Shown: positions 22,868 through 34,473, counted from the stretch's first letter. The stretch: DNA of 64,000 bases from Polyporus tsugae (GCA_024305745.1 JAHRBS010000008.1:1178001-1242000), one strand, 5' to 3'. The notes: generated by a model from the sequence alone, not told the origin. Numbers and translations are program-made.

Positions 22868-25711
22868 ATGACCAAACGCAAAGCAGCGAAGGAGAACACA
22901 ACGCCAAAAAAGAAGAAAGAGGCGGCAGGCAAGAAACGCCCAACCTCTCCCATGCGCCTTAAGGGTCCGTGGGGCAATCACGCGCCGTACGTCCATCTTG
23001 GTGCGCATATATGCGCCCACATATATGCGCATGTACTTACCACCCTTCCTCCAGCGTCATCACTGGTCCCCCGCCCACACCTCTGAAGACCAAGATCAAG
23101 ATTAAGCGCAAACACGTCGAGTCTGAGGACGAAACCGAGCCGCCGCCGAAGAAAAAGGGCTCGAAGAAGACCTCCATTCTGCCCGACGAGCCAAAGCGCA
23201 AGCGCGCCAAGCTGGCCAATCCCAATCCATCGAAATCGGATCGACAGCCCGGCCCGTCCACATCGGGCAAACGCGGGCGCAAGAACGCCGATCCTCCCTC
23301 TTCGCTGGCACGCTCATCCTCGCCCTCTACATCTGGCAGCTCGACCTCTTCCAGGACCCCTTCCTCGTCATCCAAGTCATCGGCGCCGCCGTCCAGCACG
23401 ACGTCGATGTCAACTACTGCCTCTTGCCCTCCTACCTCAGCCAAGCATGGCTCCTCATCCGGTGCCTCGTCGACATCCAATAAGTCCCACCCCACCGCTC
23501 CTCCCGTGGCCCCCCACGCCCTCGAGAATGCCCTAGCCGTGTTCAAGGGCCTTGCGCAAGGCAACGCGAGCTCTGGTGACCTGAATCCCGACAGCAATGG
23601 CAGCAAGGTGAAGTCCAAGTACGTGCTGAAGCCTGCTCACGATGAGGAAGAGGAGGCCGAGGATGAGGACGAGGACGAGGACGAGGACGGAGACGAGGGC
23701 TTGGACGAGGGGCCTGGTGCCGAACCTCATCTTGAGGCCGCGCCCGGAGGCGAATCATCGGACAAAGATGAAAGCTCGGATGAGGAGGACGGGGCAGAAG
23801 AAGAACAGGACAACGATGACGATGATGACATTGTCGAAGATGACGATGGCCAAGAGCTATCAGAGCGTGAGGTCGTCGAGTTGATCCGGCTCCTCCGTAC
23901 GCTCAAGGACAACAAATTCAAGTTGAAGTGAGTCCCCTGTGTCCCTCTCCAACGTTTTGTGCTAACACGTACTCCCCATCCACTAGCAAGAAGCAGTCCG
24001 ACCCCCGAACCGTTCCCGGCCATTTCAAGACATGGGCCTGTCACGCCCATCGCCTTTGTGGCGTATACACGGACATCCACAGTGTCATCATGACCGGGAT
24101 GACTGTTGAGGGGGCCAATCCGAAGACGGCTGCGGACTACGAAGACTGCTACAAGCAGATGCCCAGCATGTGCGTATGGTCTACGATGTTCATATTTACT
24201 TGCCAGACACGTCTGTAGGAGTGCCAGCGCGGCGAAGTTTTTCACAAAGAAGTTTTTCCACCTCTGCGAGCATGTCCCCAAGTTTCGACTACTCTGTCAA
24301 CACCTCCTTTCGCGGTCGCGCGGCATGCTGCTCTTCGCAAAATTTGTAAGCGCTGTTACATCTTCCTTGATGCACATTGACATATTGTTTGCACAGTTCG
24401 AGATCCACGCTAGTGCCGGACGTTCCAGTGACCTTGCCACCCTCAAACGCAGCTTCCACTCGTACCTTCCCACCGTGACCCTCGACAACGGCACCCACAT
24501 CCCTCCGCTCACCTTGAACCAGTACGTCAATCTAAAGAGCCGTAACGGCGGATACTACTCCGATTGCAGTGCCCGCCTCATCCTCCCCATCAATGAGCGG
24601 GACGCGTTCAATGAAGAACCTCATGAGTACGTCACTAATGTTTTTCATTCTGTTTTTATTGCTAACACCACGCAAGATATGCCAAGCGCAAGAATGTCCA
24701 GCGCAAAGAACGGGATAGGGACGCTGCTCGCCCGAAGAAGCTCCACAAGAAGCACCGACCCAAGCCCGCGGACAGTGGCATTGACGATGATAAGACCTTC
24801 CCCAGCTTCCTTTTCCCGACTATTCAGGAGTATGACGATGAAAACCCTCAACGAGGTATCTTCAAGGGTGATCTCTGTGTCACGGTATCCTCCTCTGCCC
24901 AATTTTGCCATCGTGTCTGTGCTAACTGCGATGATCAGGTCGCGCGTCATCTTTTCAAAGGACCGTCTACTGTTGGTCAGGACGATGGCCTGCCAGGCTT
25001 CGGGCGCACGTGCTTGGCTGACATCTACAAGATCACGCACTTCACGCTGGATCTGCTCGCGTACATTGCCACCTTGGTACGTATGCATCTCCTCCCTCAT
25101 CTGCATGCTGACATTCATGCCACAGATCCGGCATCTTCTGAGCATTGATGCGCGCTGGCAAAAGGAGGGCGCCGATCGCAGCGGATACAATTTCCACAAC
25201 GCACTCCACACCATCCTTTCGGTCGACTACGACGCGTGGAAGGAGGACAGGGACTGAGCTGAGATCGAGAACGACGATGATGATGACGATGTTGACGATG
25301 TTGATGAGAACATTTTTTCGTCCTACAACAGGTTCGTTTATTTCACCTTCTGCGCGAGGTTACTAACCGTCAGTTAGGCGGATTTTCGGGACCAAGTGGG
25401 GTGACCCCGTGGCGCAGGCGGTTGCAAGCTACGACATCGAGGAGACCGATGACAAAGACAACCTCCATGTACGCATGCTTGCTGCGCGCAAGGCCGAGCT
25501 CGCAGCCCATCACCAGCCTCGTCCGAAGAAGGGAAAACAGCGCGCATCTTCAAATGACCTTCGTGCATTCGAGGAACAGGAACTATTCAGCCGGGACCCA
25601 TCCATCGAGTTCGTCGAATGTCCACCTCCATCCGATTTGGCTGAAGGGGCTGCTGGAGACGACGTGGGCGCAGGCACCGGTGGTGGCGACGACCACATGG
25701 ATGATGAGTGA
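22868..25711 (+). pseudogene. DUF6698-like second gene of the transposon, with an in-frame stop
   Basis: Nine exons join in frame: 22868-22986, 23055-23927, 23987-24169, 24228-24345, 24397-24626, 24677-24884, 24939-25076, 25126-25331 and 25378-25711. The N-terminus is Lys/Arg-rich (KRKAAKENTTPKKKK), then a long Ser/Thr/Pro tract and an Asp/Glu tract. The C-terminal half carries RSSDLATLKRSFHSYLP, FPSFLFPTIQEYDDENP, VARHLFKGPSTVGQDDG and ITHFTLDLLAYIATL, which I associate with DUF6698 proteins of Agaricomycetes. TGA at 25255-25257 interrupts the reading after DYDAWKEDRD, although coding-like sequence and a normal intron follow. In CACTA-type elements a second, DNA-binding gene accompanies the transposase; a comparable role is inferred here from position. 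It is divergent from the transposase, sharing a 290-bp promoter. Confidence 0.6.
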
Positions 25712-26280
25712 GCCTTTTGATCTTCTTGGTGGCGGGTGAACATCTTATTCTCGGTGTCGATGTAGTTCTTGTAGATCTTGTTGCATTCTCTGCTGTATGA
25801 TGTTGTGTCATAATCAATGCCTCCCCCGCCTATTCTGCATGTATGCGTGATATGAATTGCGCTGGTATATTCCTGACATATTATCTTCTTGTCTGAACAG
25901 CGCGCCGGTTCTCCCTACAGTGTAATCCCTCCAATCCCATACAAACTCCCCAATACCTCGCACCCTCCGCATATGGGTGCCTGTCGGCGCCTCGGCTTCC
26001 CAGGTCTCTGTGCCAATGCAATTCCCAGATGCCCACACCACGCTCCTCGGCATGGCGCGAGCTTGTCTCCATTGTCTGACACAACCATCCTCCCAATCTC
26101 AGGCAATCCTGGCAAGATATTGCGAAGATTACCCGGGATTGTCTGACCTTGCACCATGGTGCATATCTGGAGGGCGGCATTGTGTTCCCAGGCAAACCAG
26201 AAGAGCACCATACCCTGTTTCTGGGTTCGTGCATGGTCTTTTCAGGTTTCCATGTGCGGCCCGCGACCTTGCAAAGTTAG

Positions 26281-26306
26281 AGGATATTTTCGGACTTTTG
26301 CTGATG
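26281..26306 (-). repeat. Right terminal inverted repeat of the 8.9-kb element
   Basis: Read inward it is CATCAGCAAAAGTCCGAAAA followed by TATCCT. It differs at only about three positions from the ends of the internal MITE. GT follows at 26307-26308. Confidence 0.7.
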
Positions 26307-26995
26307 GTCTATTGTCCTGATAACCACTTGCATACTCACGAAAGAATGCTCATAGTTGTCGGGTAAATTATCACATCCAGAGCATGGCAACATTCCTGTG
26401 GTCGTTTGCGCCAGCGGGTAAGCACAGGCAAACTTACCCCGGCCATGGTCTTGAATGTCTTACCAAGGATCGGCCATGCAGTTTTCTCGGCTGTCCGCAT
26501 GTATGCGCTAGCGCCAAACCACAAAGCCGTAGCAATTGCTATGTTTCTCCTCCTCTTCATGCCCGGATTGACCATATTGGTTCATATGCCTGTCGCGATC
26601 CAAGTCTGTTGTTTTCCCACTGGTGTCCTGACTTGCAATGTCCAAGAAGGTGCTGAATGCCACTGACAAAATGGCAGAGCTACCAAGCCCTTTCAACTGC
26701 ACAGTTTCTCAGTCCCCCACATCTGTAGGGGTGGCGTATGGGTAAGCACCTACTTGCACTTTCCCGTATCCATACTTTGCTTGCTCACACTTTGAGTTAA
26801 TACCCAGTTGTACATACAAGTCCTTCACACTGGTAAAACCGAACACTAATGTTCGCGCAGTAACATTGGCTGGTAGAGTCACTACTATTGCGGGAGATTT
26901 TCTCGTTTTGTTTGTAACATGGCACAAGACATACACGCCATACAAAGGGCAAAGGGGGGTATTGAAGGGGCCATCAATCACCCGTATCATGTTGT

Positions 26996-27003
26996 ATAAC
27001 GGT
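26996..27003 (+). repeat. Target duplication of the hAT-like MITE, left copy
   Basis: ATAACGGT, repeated exactly at 27639-27646. Eight base pairs is the standard length for hAT transposons. Confidence 0.8.
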
Positions 27004-27638
27004 TAGTGACTTGCAAAGCCCGGCCCAGCTCAAAAGCCCCGGCTCGGGCCCGGCTTGGGAGGGCCCAAGCCCATGAGGAGGTGGAGCCGGGCCTTGGTCA
27101 ACGGCTCAAGCCTGGCTCGGCCCGGCCCGGCTTGAAGCCCCGGCCCGGATGCTTTCCAAGAGAGGTGTCGGATTGAAGCTACATCTGCAACATGTGACTA
27201 AGTGGACGTATTAAGTAAATGGCGAACATGTTTTTGCGGAATTTCGGAGCTCTGTGATGTGAGTAGCAGGGTATTGATGGACTTGGAACGACTCAGCGTG
27301 CACTGCATGGGCGCTTAGTATACCATATCCGGTCGCCCACTGTCTTGTTCGAACTTCGAAACCTTGACAGGCAACTTACTGGTGCTGTAGGTGTTCCATA
27401 TACTGCAGAATAGCAAAGATATAGATATATCAGAAGACATTCAGTGATATTCAGCACCTAATTCCGCATGCGACCACCATACAACGAGTCGGGGCCCAAG
27501 CTTTGGGGCCTGGCTTTTGACAACCGTGGGCCGAGCCAGTGGGCCGTCTCAAGCCTTGGTAAAGCCTGGCCCGGCCCTGCCTGTTCGGGGCTTGGCCCAA
27601 CGGCTTGACGGCCTGGGGCCGGGATTTGCAAGTCACTA
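27004..27638. mobile_element. 635-bp hAT-like MITE in a coding exon of the 7TM gene
   Basis: Ends are TAGTGACTTGCAAA in inverted orientation (14 bp perfect). The inversion then continues imperfectly for over 100 bp through GGCCC-rich arms able to form a long hairpin. An exact 8-bp duplication (ATAACGGT) flanks it. The first bases introduce TAG and TGA in the host frame straight after ITRIMLYNG. No open frame of significance lies inside, so it depends on an external transposase. TSD length and the TAGTG terminus point to the hAT superfamily. Confidence 0.82.
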
Positions 27639-27646
27639 ATAACGGT
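27639..27646 (+). repeat. Target duplication of the hAT-like MITE, right copy
   Basis: ATAACGGT, identical to 26996-27003. The host exon resumes at 27647. Confidence 0.8.
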
Positions 27647-28294
27647 GCATGCTTATGTCTAACCATTTTAGCTTTGGCTCACAACTTTGGGGATACAGGA
27701 AGTACATACTTCATGTGAGTATGTTGATTGTTTGTCTTTGCTACCTACTGCGGCTCCCTTGATAACACCAACCATACTAGTATCCTCACGGGGATGAATA
27801 TCCTCATGATGATTCTTACTCGCACTCAGGTATATCTCTCCCCATCACTGCACCGTCATAATGCCTTGTCCTAATGACAATCTTGTGCTAGGGCCAGTCC
27901 GGCCCCGCCCTCGAGAATGTCGCCGGCATTATCATTACTCCGTATGTTAACCCTTCCTTCCTCCGAGCGAATGCTCCCTCACTGAGGTATCTGTGCCAAA
28001 AGAATGACCGTGGTACTGATCTCCCATTTCCTCTTCAACCTGCGCCGATCGGACCACACGGCAAACATTCCATCCTCGCTGTTGGCTATACCCTCGCTGA
28101 ACATTGCAGGAGGCATCCAAGAGGACCGTGGGACACTCCCCATGCTCATTGCCTCGATGGGATTGCGGATTGACTCGGGGCTGCACTCCATGGATTCCCC
28201 ACTGGACGCAGACGAGGACATGGCCCCACAGCATACTACAAACAAAGGGGTTTCTCCCAAGGAAGGTTCACCATCGGGATATGAGATGAGATAG

Positions 28295-29092
28295 CCATGG
28301 CGCAGGGTACGCCAGTGGAACAGGAAGAGAGAGTTCAATTGCAAAGGTTAGTTCGACCATTCTGTCTATTCACTTCCCTGTCACTGGCTGAGCGTTCCTA
28401 GAGGGTCACTCACATCATCGTTGTTCTCTATCTTACAGCACCTACAATGAAACTCCACACACCCGCAAGCCACCACACTCCGCCCGCCGTGTTCCTTTTT
28501 ATGCCCCTGGGGCCCCTTCAACTCCAATCATGTAGAGCCTCAGTCGACAAGGACACCTATAACTTATCATACACTGTACACATTACCTTACCCCACTGTC
28601 CCTCCACTATCCTCATTCAGGTATGATCCCCGAGTTTCCTGTTCTTGCTATATATCTTCCACAGTTCACGAGTCTATTCCTGTATTCCAATGTAACTTGC
28701 ATGAGCCGCTAGCCCTAAGCCAGCCCAGCAACTCTTCAAGTTCTAGAACTTCCTTTCACCCTCCGGGTTCCTCGGGCCGTATCCGCACGGGGACACATAT
28801 AAGCGCTGGAATGGATGCACGTGTCCGGTCGCGTCGCGCGACTCGGACTCCGCTTGCGGGCGTGTCTGATCTCGTCAATTGACTCCCCGACACCGCCCCA
28901 CGCCCACACACCCGCCTTTTGTCCTCAACCACCACCATCCGCCTGCTGACTTCCGCTTTCTCATTGCTCAACCCATATCGGTGTACATCGAAGGAGATAG
29001 ACTGGCTGGTCTCGCTTGACACAACCCATCGACCGGCACACAACTAGTGCCAGTGCTGCCGCAGCAACCACCCTGCAACCACCACAATCTCA
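28295..29092. other. Intergenic, no gene seen
   Basis: Pyrimidine-rich stretch leading to DUF7918 paralogue 2. CT-rich tracts just before the start are typical of basidiomycete promoters. No motif-bearing frame. Confidence 0.4.
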
Positions 29093-30545
29093 ATGCAGCT
29101 CAAAGGCTACCAAGTGTGGATCTCCAGCGACGGCAAAGCCTTGTCCGAGTACTCGGTCCAGCACGAAGGAGATGATGGCAAGACGATCGCATGCTTCATT
29201 CCCAGCGAGAGCGGCAAGGTGCGTCGCCCTCGTTTCCATAATCCGTCCCCCTTCCCTAACCACTGGCGGTTGGTCGATTGGTGATAGACATTCAGCATTG
29301 AATGGCGCGACCACGTCGGCCACTCCCACCTCCGCTTCATCACCAGGGTCGATGGGCAGGCTGTCGGGGGCAACCGGTGCCGACCATGGGGGAAGGGAGT
29401 GCGGTGGGGCGTGCGGACGAGCACCACGACGCGGCAGCCTTTCCAGTTCGCCCCTCTCCAGACGACAGGTGCGTACCATCCATTTCTGTTCATCCCAGCC
29501 TTGGATATTGGTTGATGGATGGTTGACGGTGGACGCCGAACGGCAACCGAGTAGATGACGAGGAGAACGTCCACTCGCTCGCCTCGCACGCCGCGCTGGG
29601 TGAAATCGAGGTGTCGGTCGTGCGGATCCGCGCCGAGTGCAGGTCTGTGCCGCATACGATGGGCAGGTTTCAACCCGTGGGTGCTGTGCATGAGCGGAGC
29701 AAGAAGGCGGGTGTGCATTGTGTCTCGTGCGTTTCCCTTCATCCCATCTTACCCCCAGGATGCTAAGGACTAAGATTTGAACACAGGTTAGGGGCAAACC
29801 GCCAGGTGCCGTTGAGCAAATTGCAGTCGTCGAGTACACCGCTTAACCCCCACGAGGGGAGCATTGCGAAGTTCATTTTCCGGTATCGTCCGACGGGTAT
29901 GTGCATATCGCTCACGTATATAATGCCAATCTATGCTGAGGTTCTTGTGTGGCATAGGTCTCCTCCAAGCGCAAGGCATTATACCGCTACCTGCAGCAGA
30001 TCGAAAGCCCGTGCGCCCGGACCGGAAGATCAAGAAACGCCCATCTGACGAAATCGAAGACTTCGAGGATGTGTCGTCCTCCCGACGCTCGAAGCGGCCT
30101 CGTCATACCTACGATGTAGACGAGGAAGATGTGAAACCAAATATTCTCAAAGTCGATTTGTCCGTAGAAGAAGATGTCAAGCCCGTTCTTGTTAAGACTT
30201 GCTCATCTGACGAAGAGGAGGAGGAGCTTGTCGAAGCCGATATTGTGAAAGTCGATCCCTCTGATGACGAAGAAGAAGAACAGGAGGAGGAGGCAGAGGA
30301 GGAGGAGGAGGATCTGGAACAGCTACAGGTTTGTTCTTTGATGCCGCTTTTCCGCATGCGATGAAATGTTCCTCACATGTGTCGACCAGAGCCAGATTCA
30401 GCTCCTGCAGGAGAAATTCGCGAGGGCCGCGAAGCGCAAGGCGATCGATGGTTCGCAGACCGTTTCCGTGAAAGAAGAGCCTGGTCCGGCGACCCAGCTG
30501 AGCGGGGTGGTCATTGACTTAACCTTGGATGACGATGAGGATTGA
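29093..30545 (+). CDS. DUF7918 family protein, paralogue 2
   Basis: Six exons: 29093-29218, 29288-29468, 29555-29726, 29787-29896, 29958-30328 and 30390-30545, giving 371 residues. The domain is intact: YQVWISSDGKALSEYSVQ, DGKTIACFIPSESGK, PFQFAPLQTT, GAVHERSKKAG, FIFRYRPT and LLQAQGIIPLP. Its C-terminal region is the longest and most acidic of the four copies, with repeats of the type EEDVKP...LKVD and a run of Glu, ending GVVIDLTLDDDED. The KKRPSDE and SKRPRH blocks could serve nuclear import. Intron positions and phases match the other copies. It probably acts in the nucleus, judged from composition and the SUMO-interacting-like end; its activity is unknown. Confidence 0.82.
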
Positions 30546-31277
30546 TCGGGCTTTTTCGTTGGTGAGTCGCTCGTGCGTATTGTCGGCCGTGCAACGTTTG
30601 ATAAGCTATCTAGAATACCAGCTGCCACGTTTATTGTATTCTTATTACCTTCTTCGCACCCGCCTGTGCTGTCTTTGGACTGTTGTACCTGTTGATTGTC
30701 ATCACTTCATCGCGTAGAAATTGCATTCTGGGGTTCTGTCACTTTACCTTGGACGTATCATGGGGACGAAAAGGAACAATGTGCACGAACGCTTCTTTGC
30801 ATTCTGAGATCAACTGATCCGCCCTCAGATAACAGAACCTTAACGCTAGCACTTTTGGTGGGTGAGTACAGTTTGTCGTTCGCCTGTGTTCTGACGCGCA
30901 GCATGTTATAGCTTTCTTACCAGTGCCTTCGGGGCGGAGACGTTGTGGTCTGATGGTACGAGGTCCATGGGATGACATTGTGCGCTGGAGACACATGAGG
31001 CTGGCCGTTGGGAGCACCAGGCAAGTGCGTGTGAACCACCGTCTCCTCAGTGCGTCTCAGCATCTCCATCGAAGTGCTGCAGTTCTTCGGATCCTAATTC
31101 AATTTCACAGGTTGCATGCGGTGGCTTTTACCGCAGCTCTGAGCCGCTATAAAGCCTTCCTCCATATGGACTGTGGAGAAAGTTTATATTTTCATCCTTT
31201 TCCCCGGGTTCGTCCACCACATCGACCTTCTATCTACAAGAACACCTTCGGACTGACGACCTGGAGGTTTGTCTAGA
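30546..31277. other. Intergenic, no gene seen
   Basis: Short frames only. It separates DUF7918 paralogue 2 from the first DUF6535 gene and contains a TATAAA near 31150, about 130 bp before the DUF6535 start. Confidence 0.4.
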
Positions 31278-33833
31278 ATGGAAAGCCCTCCAGAATCCTT
31301 ATTTTCAGGCCTCCTTGCCAATTCCGATGTAACGGCGACTGCCGTACCTTTCGCACCGAGATCTCGGATGGGTCGGGAAACGGGTTCTGGGCCGCCTTCC
31401 ATCGACGTGAGTCTTCATTTGTCGGGGACACGCACATTGCCAACGTTGTTCAAACCTGTGCCGTAGGATCTGCGAAACGAGCTTGAGCAGGAGATCAAGA
31501 CAGAGTTCACGGACCAAGAGAAGACCGACGTATGGAAAAAGTACGCGGAAACGGTCCGGACCCACCATGATGAACTTGTAGGAAGATGGCAGAAGGATAT
31601 GGACAACCTTCTCATTTACGTGAGCTCCTCCGCAGCCGCATTGCATGCACAACCCCAGTGAATTTGTGCTACATAGGCTAGTTTATTTTCCGCAGTCCTT
31701 ACCGCATTCAACGTCCAGTCGTACCAACTTCTTCAACCTGCACCAACGGATCCATCCCTCGCCGTCCTTCAACAGATATCGCAACAGTTGAGCAGCTTCT
31801 CAGTCAGTCCATCCTTCGTCAACTCCACCCGTCCCGCCCGCCCGCTGGATGACATCCAACCTCGCTTTCACGCGCCTGCATCGGCTGTCTGGATCAACGC
31901 TCTCTGGTTCTCGAGCCTCATATGCAGCCTCGCCTCCGTGTCCATCGCACTTATGGTGCAGCAGTGGTTGCACGATGTCCGCATGGGACTCTCCGGGACC
32001 TCCCTTCATAACGCAAGTCGGCGCCAGCATCGGCACAATGTTCTCCTGAAGTGGCGCGTGGATATAATCGTGCTCATACCTTCGATCCTCGTGCAGCTCG
32101 CGCTCGTCCTATTCTTACTGGGTTTGGTCGTGCTGCTATGGACGCTCCACCAGACGGTCGCTATAGTTGGCACATCGCTCGTCGGAACCCTTTTCCTCTT
32201 TCTCATCGTCGTCATTTGCCTGCCGTTGTTCAAGTGGGACTGCTGCTACCGTTCCCCCCAGGCTCAGGCTGTCTACATCGTTGTTCGCCACGCGCTTCGC
32301 GCCTTTGCGCATACCTTGGAGGCCTTCGTCAAGCGACTGCGGTGGCCGAACCCCACTGGATCCCGCCCTTCCACCACCAAAGAATCCGACAGGTGGATGT
32401 CCTCCCCAACCAGGATCATGCTGAAGATGCCCACATGGAGAGGCAGGGAGGAACGGCACGTATCCAACGCTCGCGGGGTGCTCGCCTGCAATACGGCCGT
32501 CATGGCCTTCACGACGACCTTCGACCCCGAGCACCTCGACAAACTCCACATCGTCCTTCCGGACCTCGACACAAAGCATCTCGCATCGTGCTTCGACGAT
32601 ATCTTTGCAGCGATCAAGGAGCAGCTGGGCGGCCACCCCCTCGCGCGGGACCGCTATAGGAAGACAGTATTGATGCGGCCGCTCTTATATGCCGCGCGGT
32701 ACTTGTACATGAGGGCCCCACGGTTGAAGTCGTCGCGGAACGAACTGGATAGGCTGTGCGGCGTCGTCCTCGATCAGATCCACCCGGCCGCTGTGGACGA
32801 CTCTTTGATAGAGCATGCGCTGGCCACGTTCTCGCTTTTCGCGATGGAGGACACGTCGCGGGGGAAGAAGGGGAACGATAAGCTGCATAGGGTGCTCAGG
32901 CTGCGGGCTTCGGAGACTCGTCTCTCCCACCGCTGTATACGATTTGGTAGGTCCGCCGCTTCCAGGGTGGACATCACGAACTCTAACATGCCGCTCTTCA
33001 TGCTGTAGTGATGGCCGCAGCCCAGCGGTACTTCGACAGATGGGACTCGCAAAGAGAAGCCCTCCTTGACGGCGAATCGTTCGTCGAACATCAGCTCCGG
33101 CCCCTCTACGTTATCCTCTCGTGCGCCGCAAACGCGCTGTTCGCTGACACCTGCTTATCGCCTGAGGAAGCGCAAGGTGTCACATGTCGGGCGCGATCTG
33201 CGCTTTCGACTTTCCAACGAAACCTGGCGGAGCTTCACGGGGAGCGACTGTTGCAAGCGTTCCTGCACTCCCAGTCCACATCGGGGTCTCAGCCGGCGGA
33301 AGTAAAAGACACGATCGAACTGCATCCTCGCCCAGCGACGTTGTCTTTTGAAAGCGGTCTCAAGTTCATCACCTGGATCCGCTCGAAACTCGAAGACAAT
33401 ATCGTGACACCGCTGCTCGCGTTGTGCCAGAACCCACGCAGCGCCGAGGTCGTGTCCGAGGAGGTGGTCGCGGCGCTGCAGGACAGCTGGACGGCGGCTA
33501 AGAAGGCCGTGCACGCGCACTCGCTCCCCCAGCCTCAGGACGTCCATTCTTGTCCGGCACTGGTGGAGGCACATGATGGGCGATACTTCCCCGTCGACGA
33601 CCGGCGGAGCATCAAGGAGTTCGAGGCGAAGCTGGCGAGATTGGGGAAGGTGGTCAGGAATAGGAACGGGGAGTCGAATGGACAGGTGAGCGTCCCTTTT
33701 GTTCGGCAATGTGATTGGTCGGGTACTGACGTCCGGTCACGTTTGTTCCAACTTGAAGGTGCTAGCGAAACCGAGTATTTCTGTGCAGGTCCCGTCTCCT
33801 GCGGGGTCTGTTGCGGCGCTCCCACCGGTTTGA
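31278..33833 (+). CDS. DUF6535 family membrane protein, copy 1
   Basis: Five exons: 31278-31406, 31467-31619, 31677-32946, 33009-33685 and 33759-33833, giving 767 residues. The DUF6535 region opens with VWKKYAETVRTHHDELVGRW and KDMDNLLIYASLFSAVLTAF, then LWFSSLICSLASVSIALMVQQWL, IIVLIPSILVQLALVLFLLG and VGTSLVGTLFLFLIVV, so four membrane helices are expected. A long soluble C-terminal region follows, with the conserved block ACNTAVMAFTTTFDPEHL. DUF6535 proteins are common and multicopy in Agaricomycetes; their role is unknown. All splice junctions keep frame, including the start of exon 4 at VMAAAQRYFDRW, which matches the position in the other two copies. Confidence 0.8.
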
Positions 33834-34473
33834 CGTTTTGTATCTCAAACCCAATGTCATGTGCTCTCTGCCGAACTAGCTCTAACCTACCCGCAACCGT
33901 ACCAATCCGTTCGGTCATGCAGCACATTGAACGAGACTACTGACACCCCTCATCTCCGCCGGGGTTTTAGCCAATGATTGCACCATCCTTCAAAACGTGT
34001 GCTACCTCGGTTGTTATTATCCACGCATCGTGAAGGAATGAATCACCGGCGAGAAGTCGTGAGCGTGTCGCTCTTGAAGAAGGGCCGGATGATCGCTAAA
34101 GGTCTGTCAAGCTATCAGTGTGGTTTCTGCGCTAAACCACCTATCCTCAGACTTCCTCCCACCACCTGTCCGGTATCATGAACCACATCCATTTCACCAG
34201 TCGGATGTGGACATTATTTGACGTCTGAGATCTGACGGCGAGCGGGGTGGCCCACATTCTTGGTGTCCATTCAAGGCACATTTGAGACGGTCAACGACCT
34301 GGTGCGCCAGAGTGACCTGTGAGTTCCGGTTTCCTGTGACGCCGAATGGCGTTATAAAGGTCGTGTTCATTCTCGGACTCGGAGAGCCCATCAGCGTATT
34401 AGGTACATTATTGGTACGCTTCGTTCTATCCTGGGTCTGTTTCTCGCTCTCACCACAGGTATTCCTAGAACGT
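33834..34473. other. Intergenic, no gene seen
   Basis: Spacer between two DUF6535 copies. Nothing recognisable. Confidence 0.4.

Larger units (their letters stand above)
17415..26306. mobile_element. DNA transposon of about 8.9 kb, Plavaka/CACTA-like, inactivated
   Basis: The left end reads CATCAGCAAAACTCCAAAA and the right end, reverse-complemented, CATCAGCAAAAGTCCGAAAA. The dinucleotide GT flanks both sides (17413-17414 and 26307-26308), consistent with a 2-bp target duplication. Joining the flanks at one GT restores a continuous exon of the host 7TM gene, which confirms both boundaries. Inside are two divergent spliced genes: a large DDE transposase (minus) and a DUF6698-like acidic protein (plus). 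Subterminal sequence is also partly shared (TCGCGG and GATTGCCTG near both ends), as in CACTA-type elements. Family assignment rests on recollection of basidiomycete transposases; the KDZ group is the alternative. Confidence 0.75.
16971..28294 (+). pseudogene. DUF6533-type 7TM protein gene broken by two transposons
   Basis: Exons before the first insertion are 16971-17011, 17080-17114, 17167-17339 and 17404-17414. After it they are 26309-26362, 26468-26603, 26647-26741, 26808-27003, then past the MITE 27647-27714, 27781-27829, 27892-27941 and 28003-28294. Skipping both insertions and one copy of each target duplication, the frame runs on. It includes the DUF6533 start (VVYDWIINLDEEIDCF, RKGRKLTAAALICGITRYL), VFSAVRMYALAPNHK, TTIAGDFLVLFVTWHKTY, ITRIMLYNG directly followed by ACLCLTILALAHNF, and TVVLISHFLFNLRR. 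All introns are GT-AG. A TAG at 17220-17222 replaces what is usually a Trp after EEIDCF. The gene is clearly dead. Confidence 0.75.

Noticed and set aside
27000..27685. The hAT-like MITE as part of a spliced intron, because CTAAC...TTTAG lies just after it
   Set aside because: Reading straight through the target site gives a sensible 7TM helix in frame, and the exact 8-bp duplication and TAGTG ends mark an insertion. RNA data could still show that it is sometimes spliced.
31788..33008. DUF6535 copy 1 as a short protein starting at 31788
   Set aside because: Conserved DUF6535 sequence (WKKYAETV..., SLFSAVLTAF) lies upstream in exons that splice in frame, so that methionine is internal.
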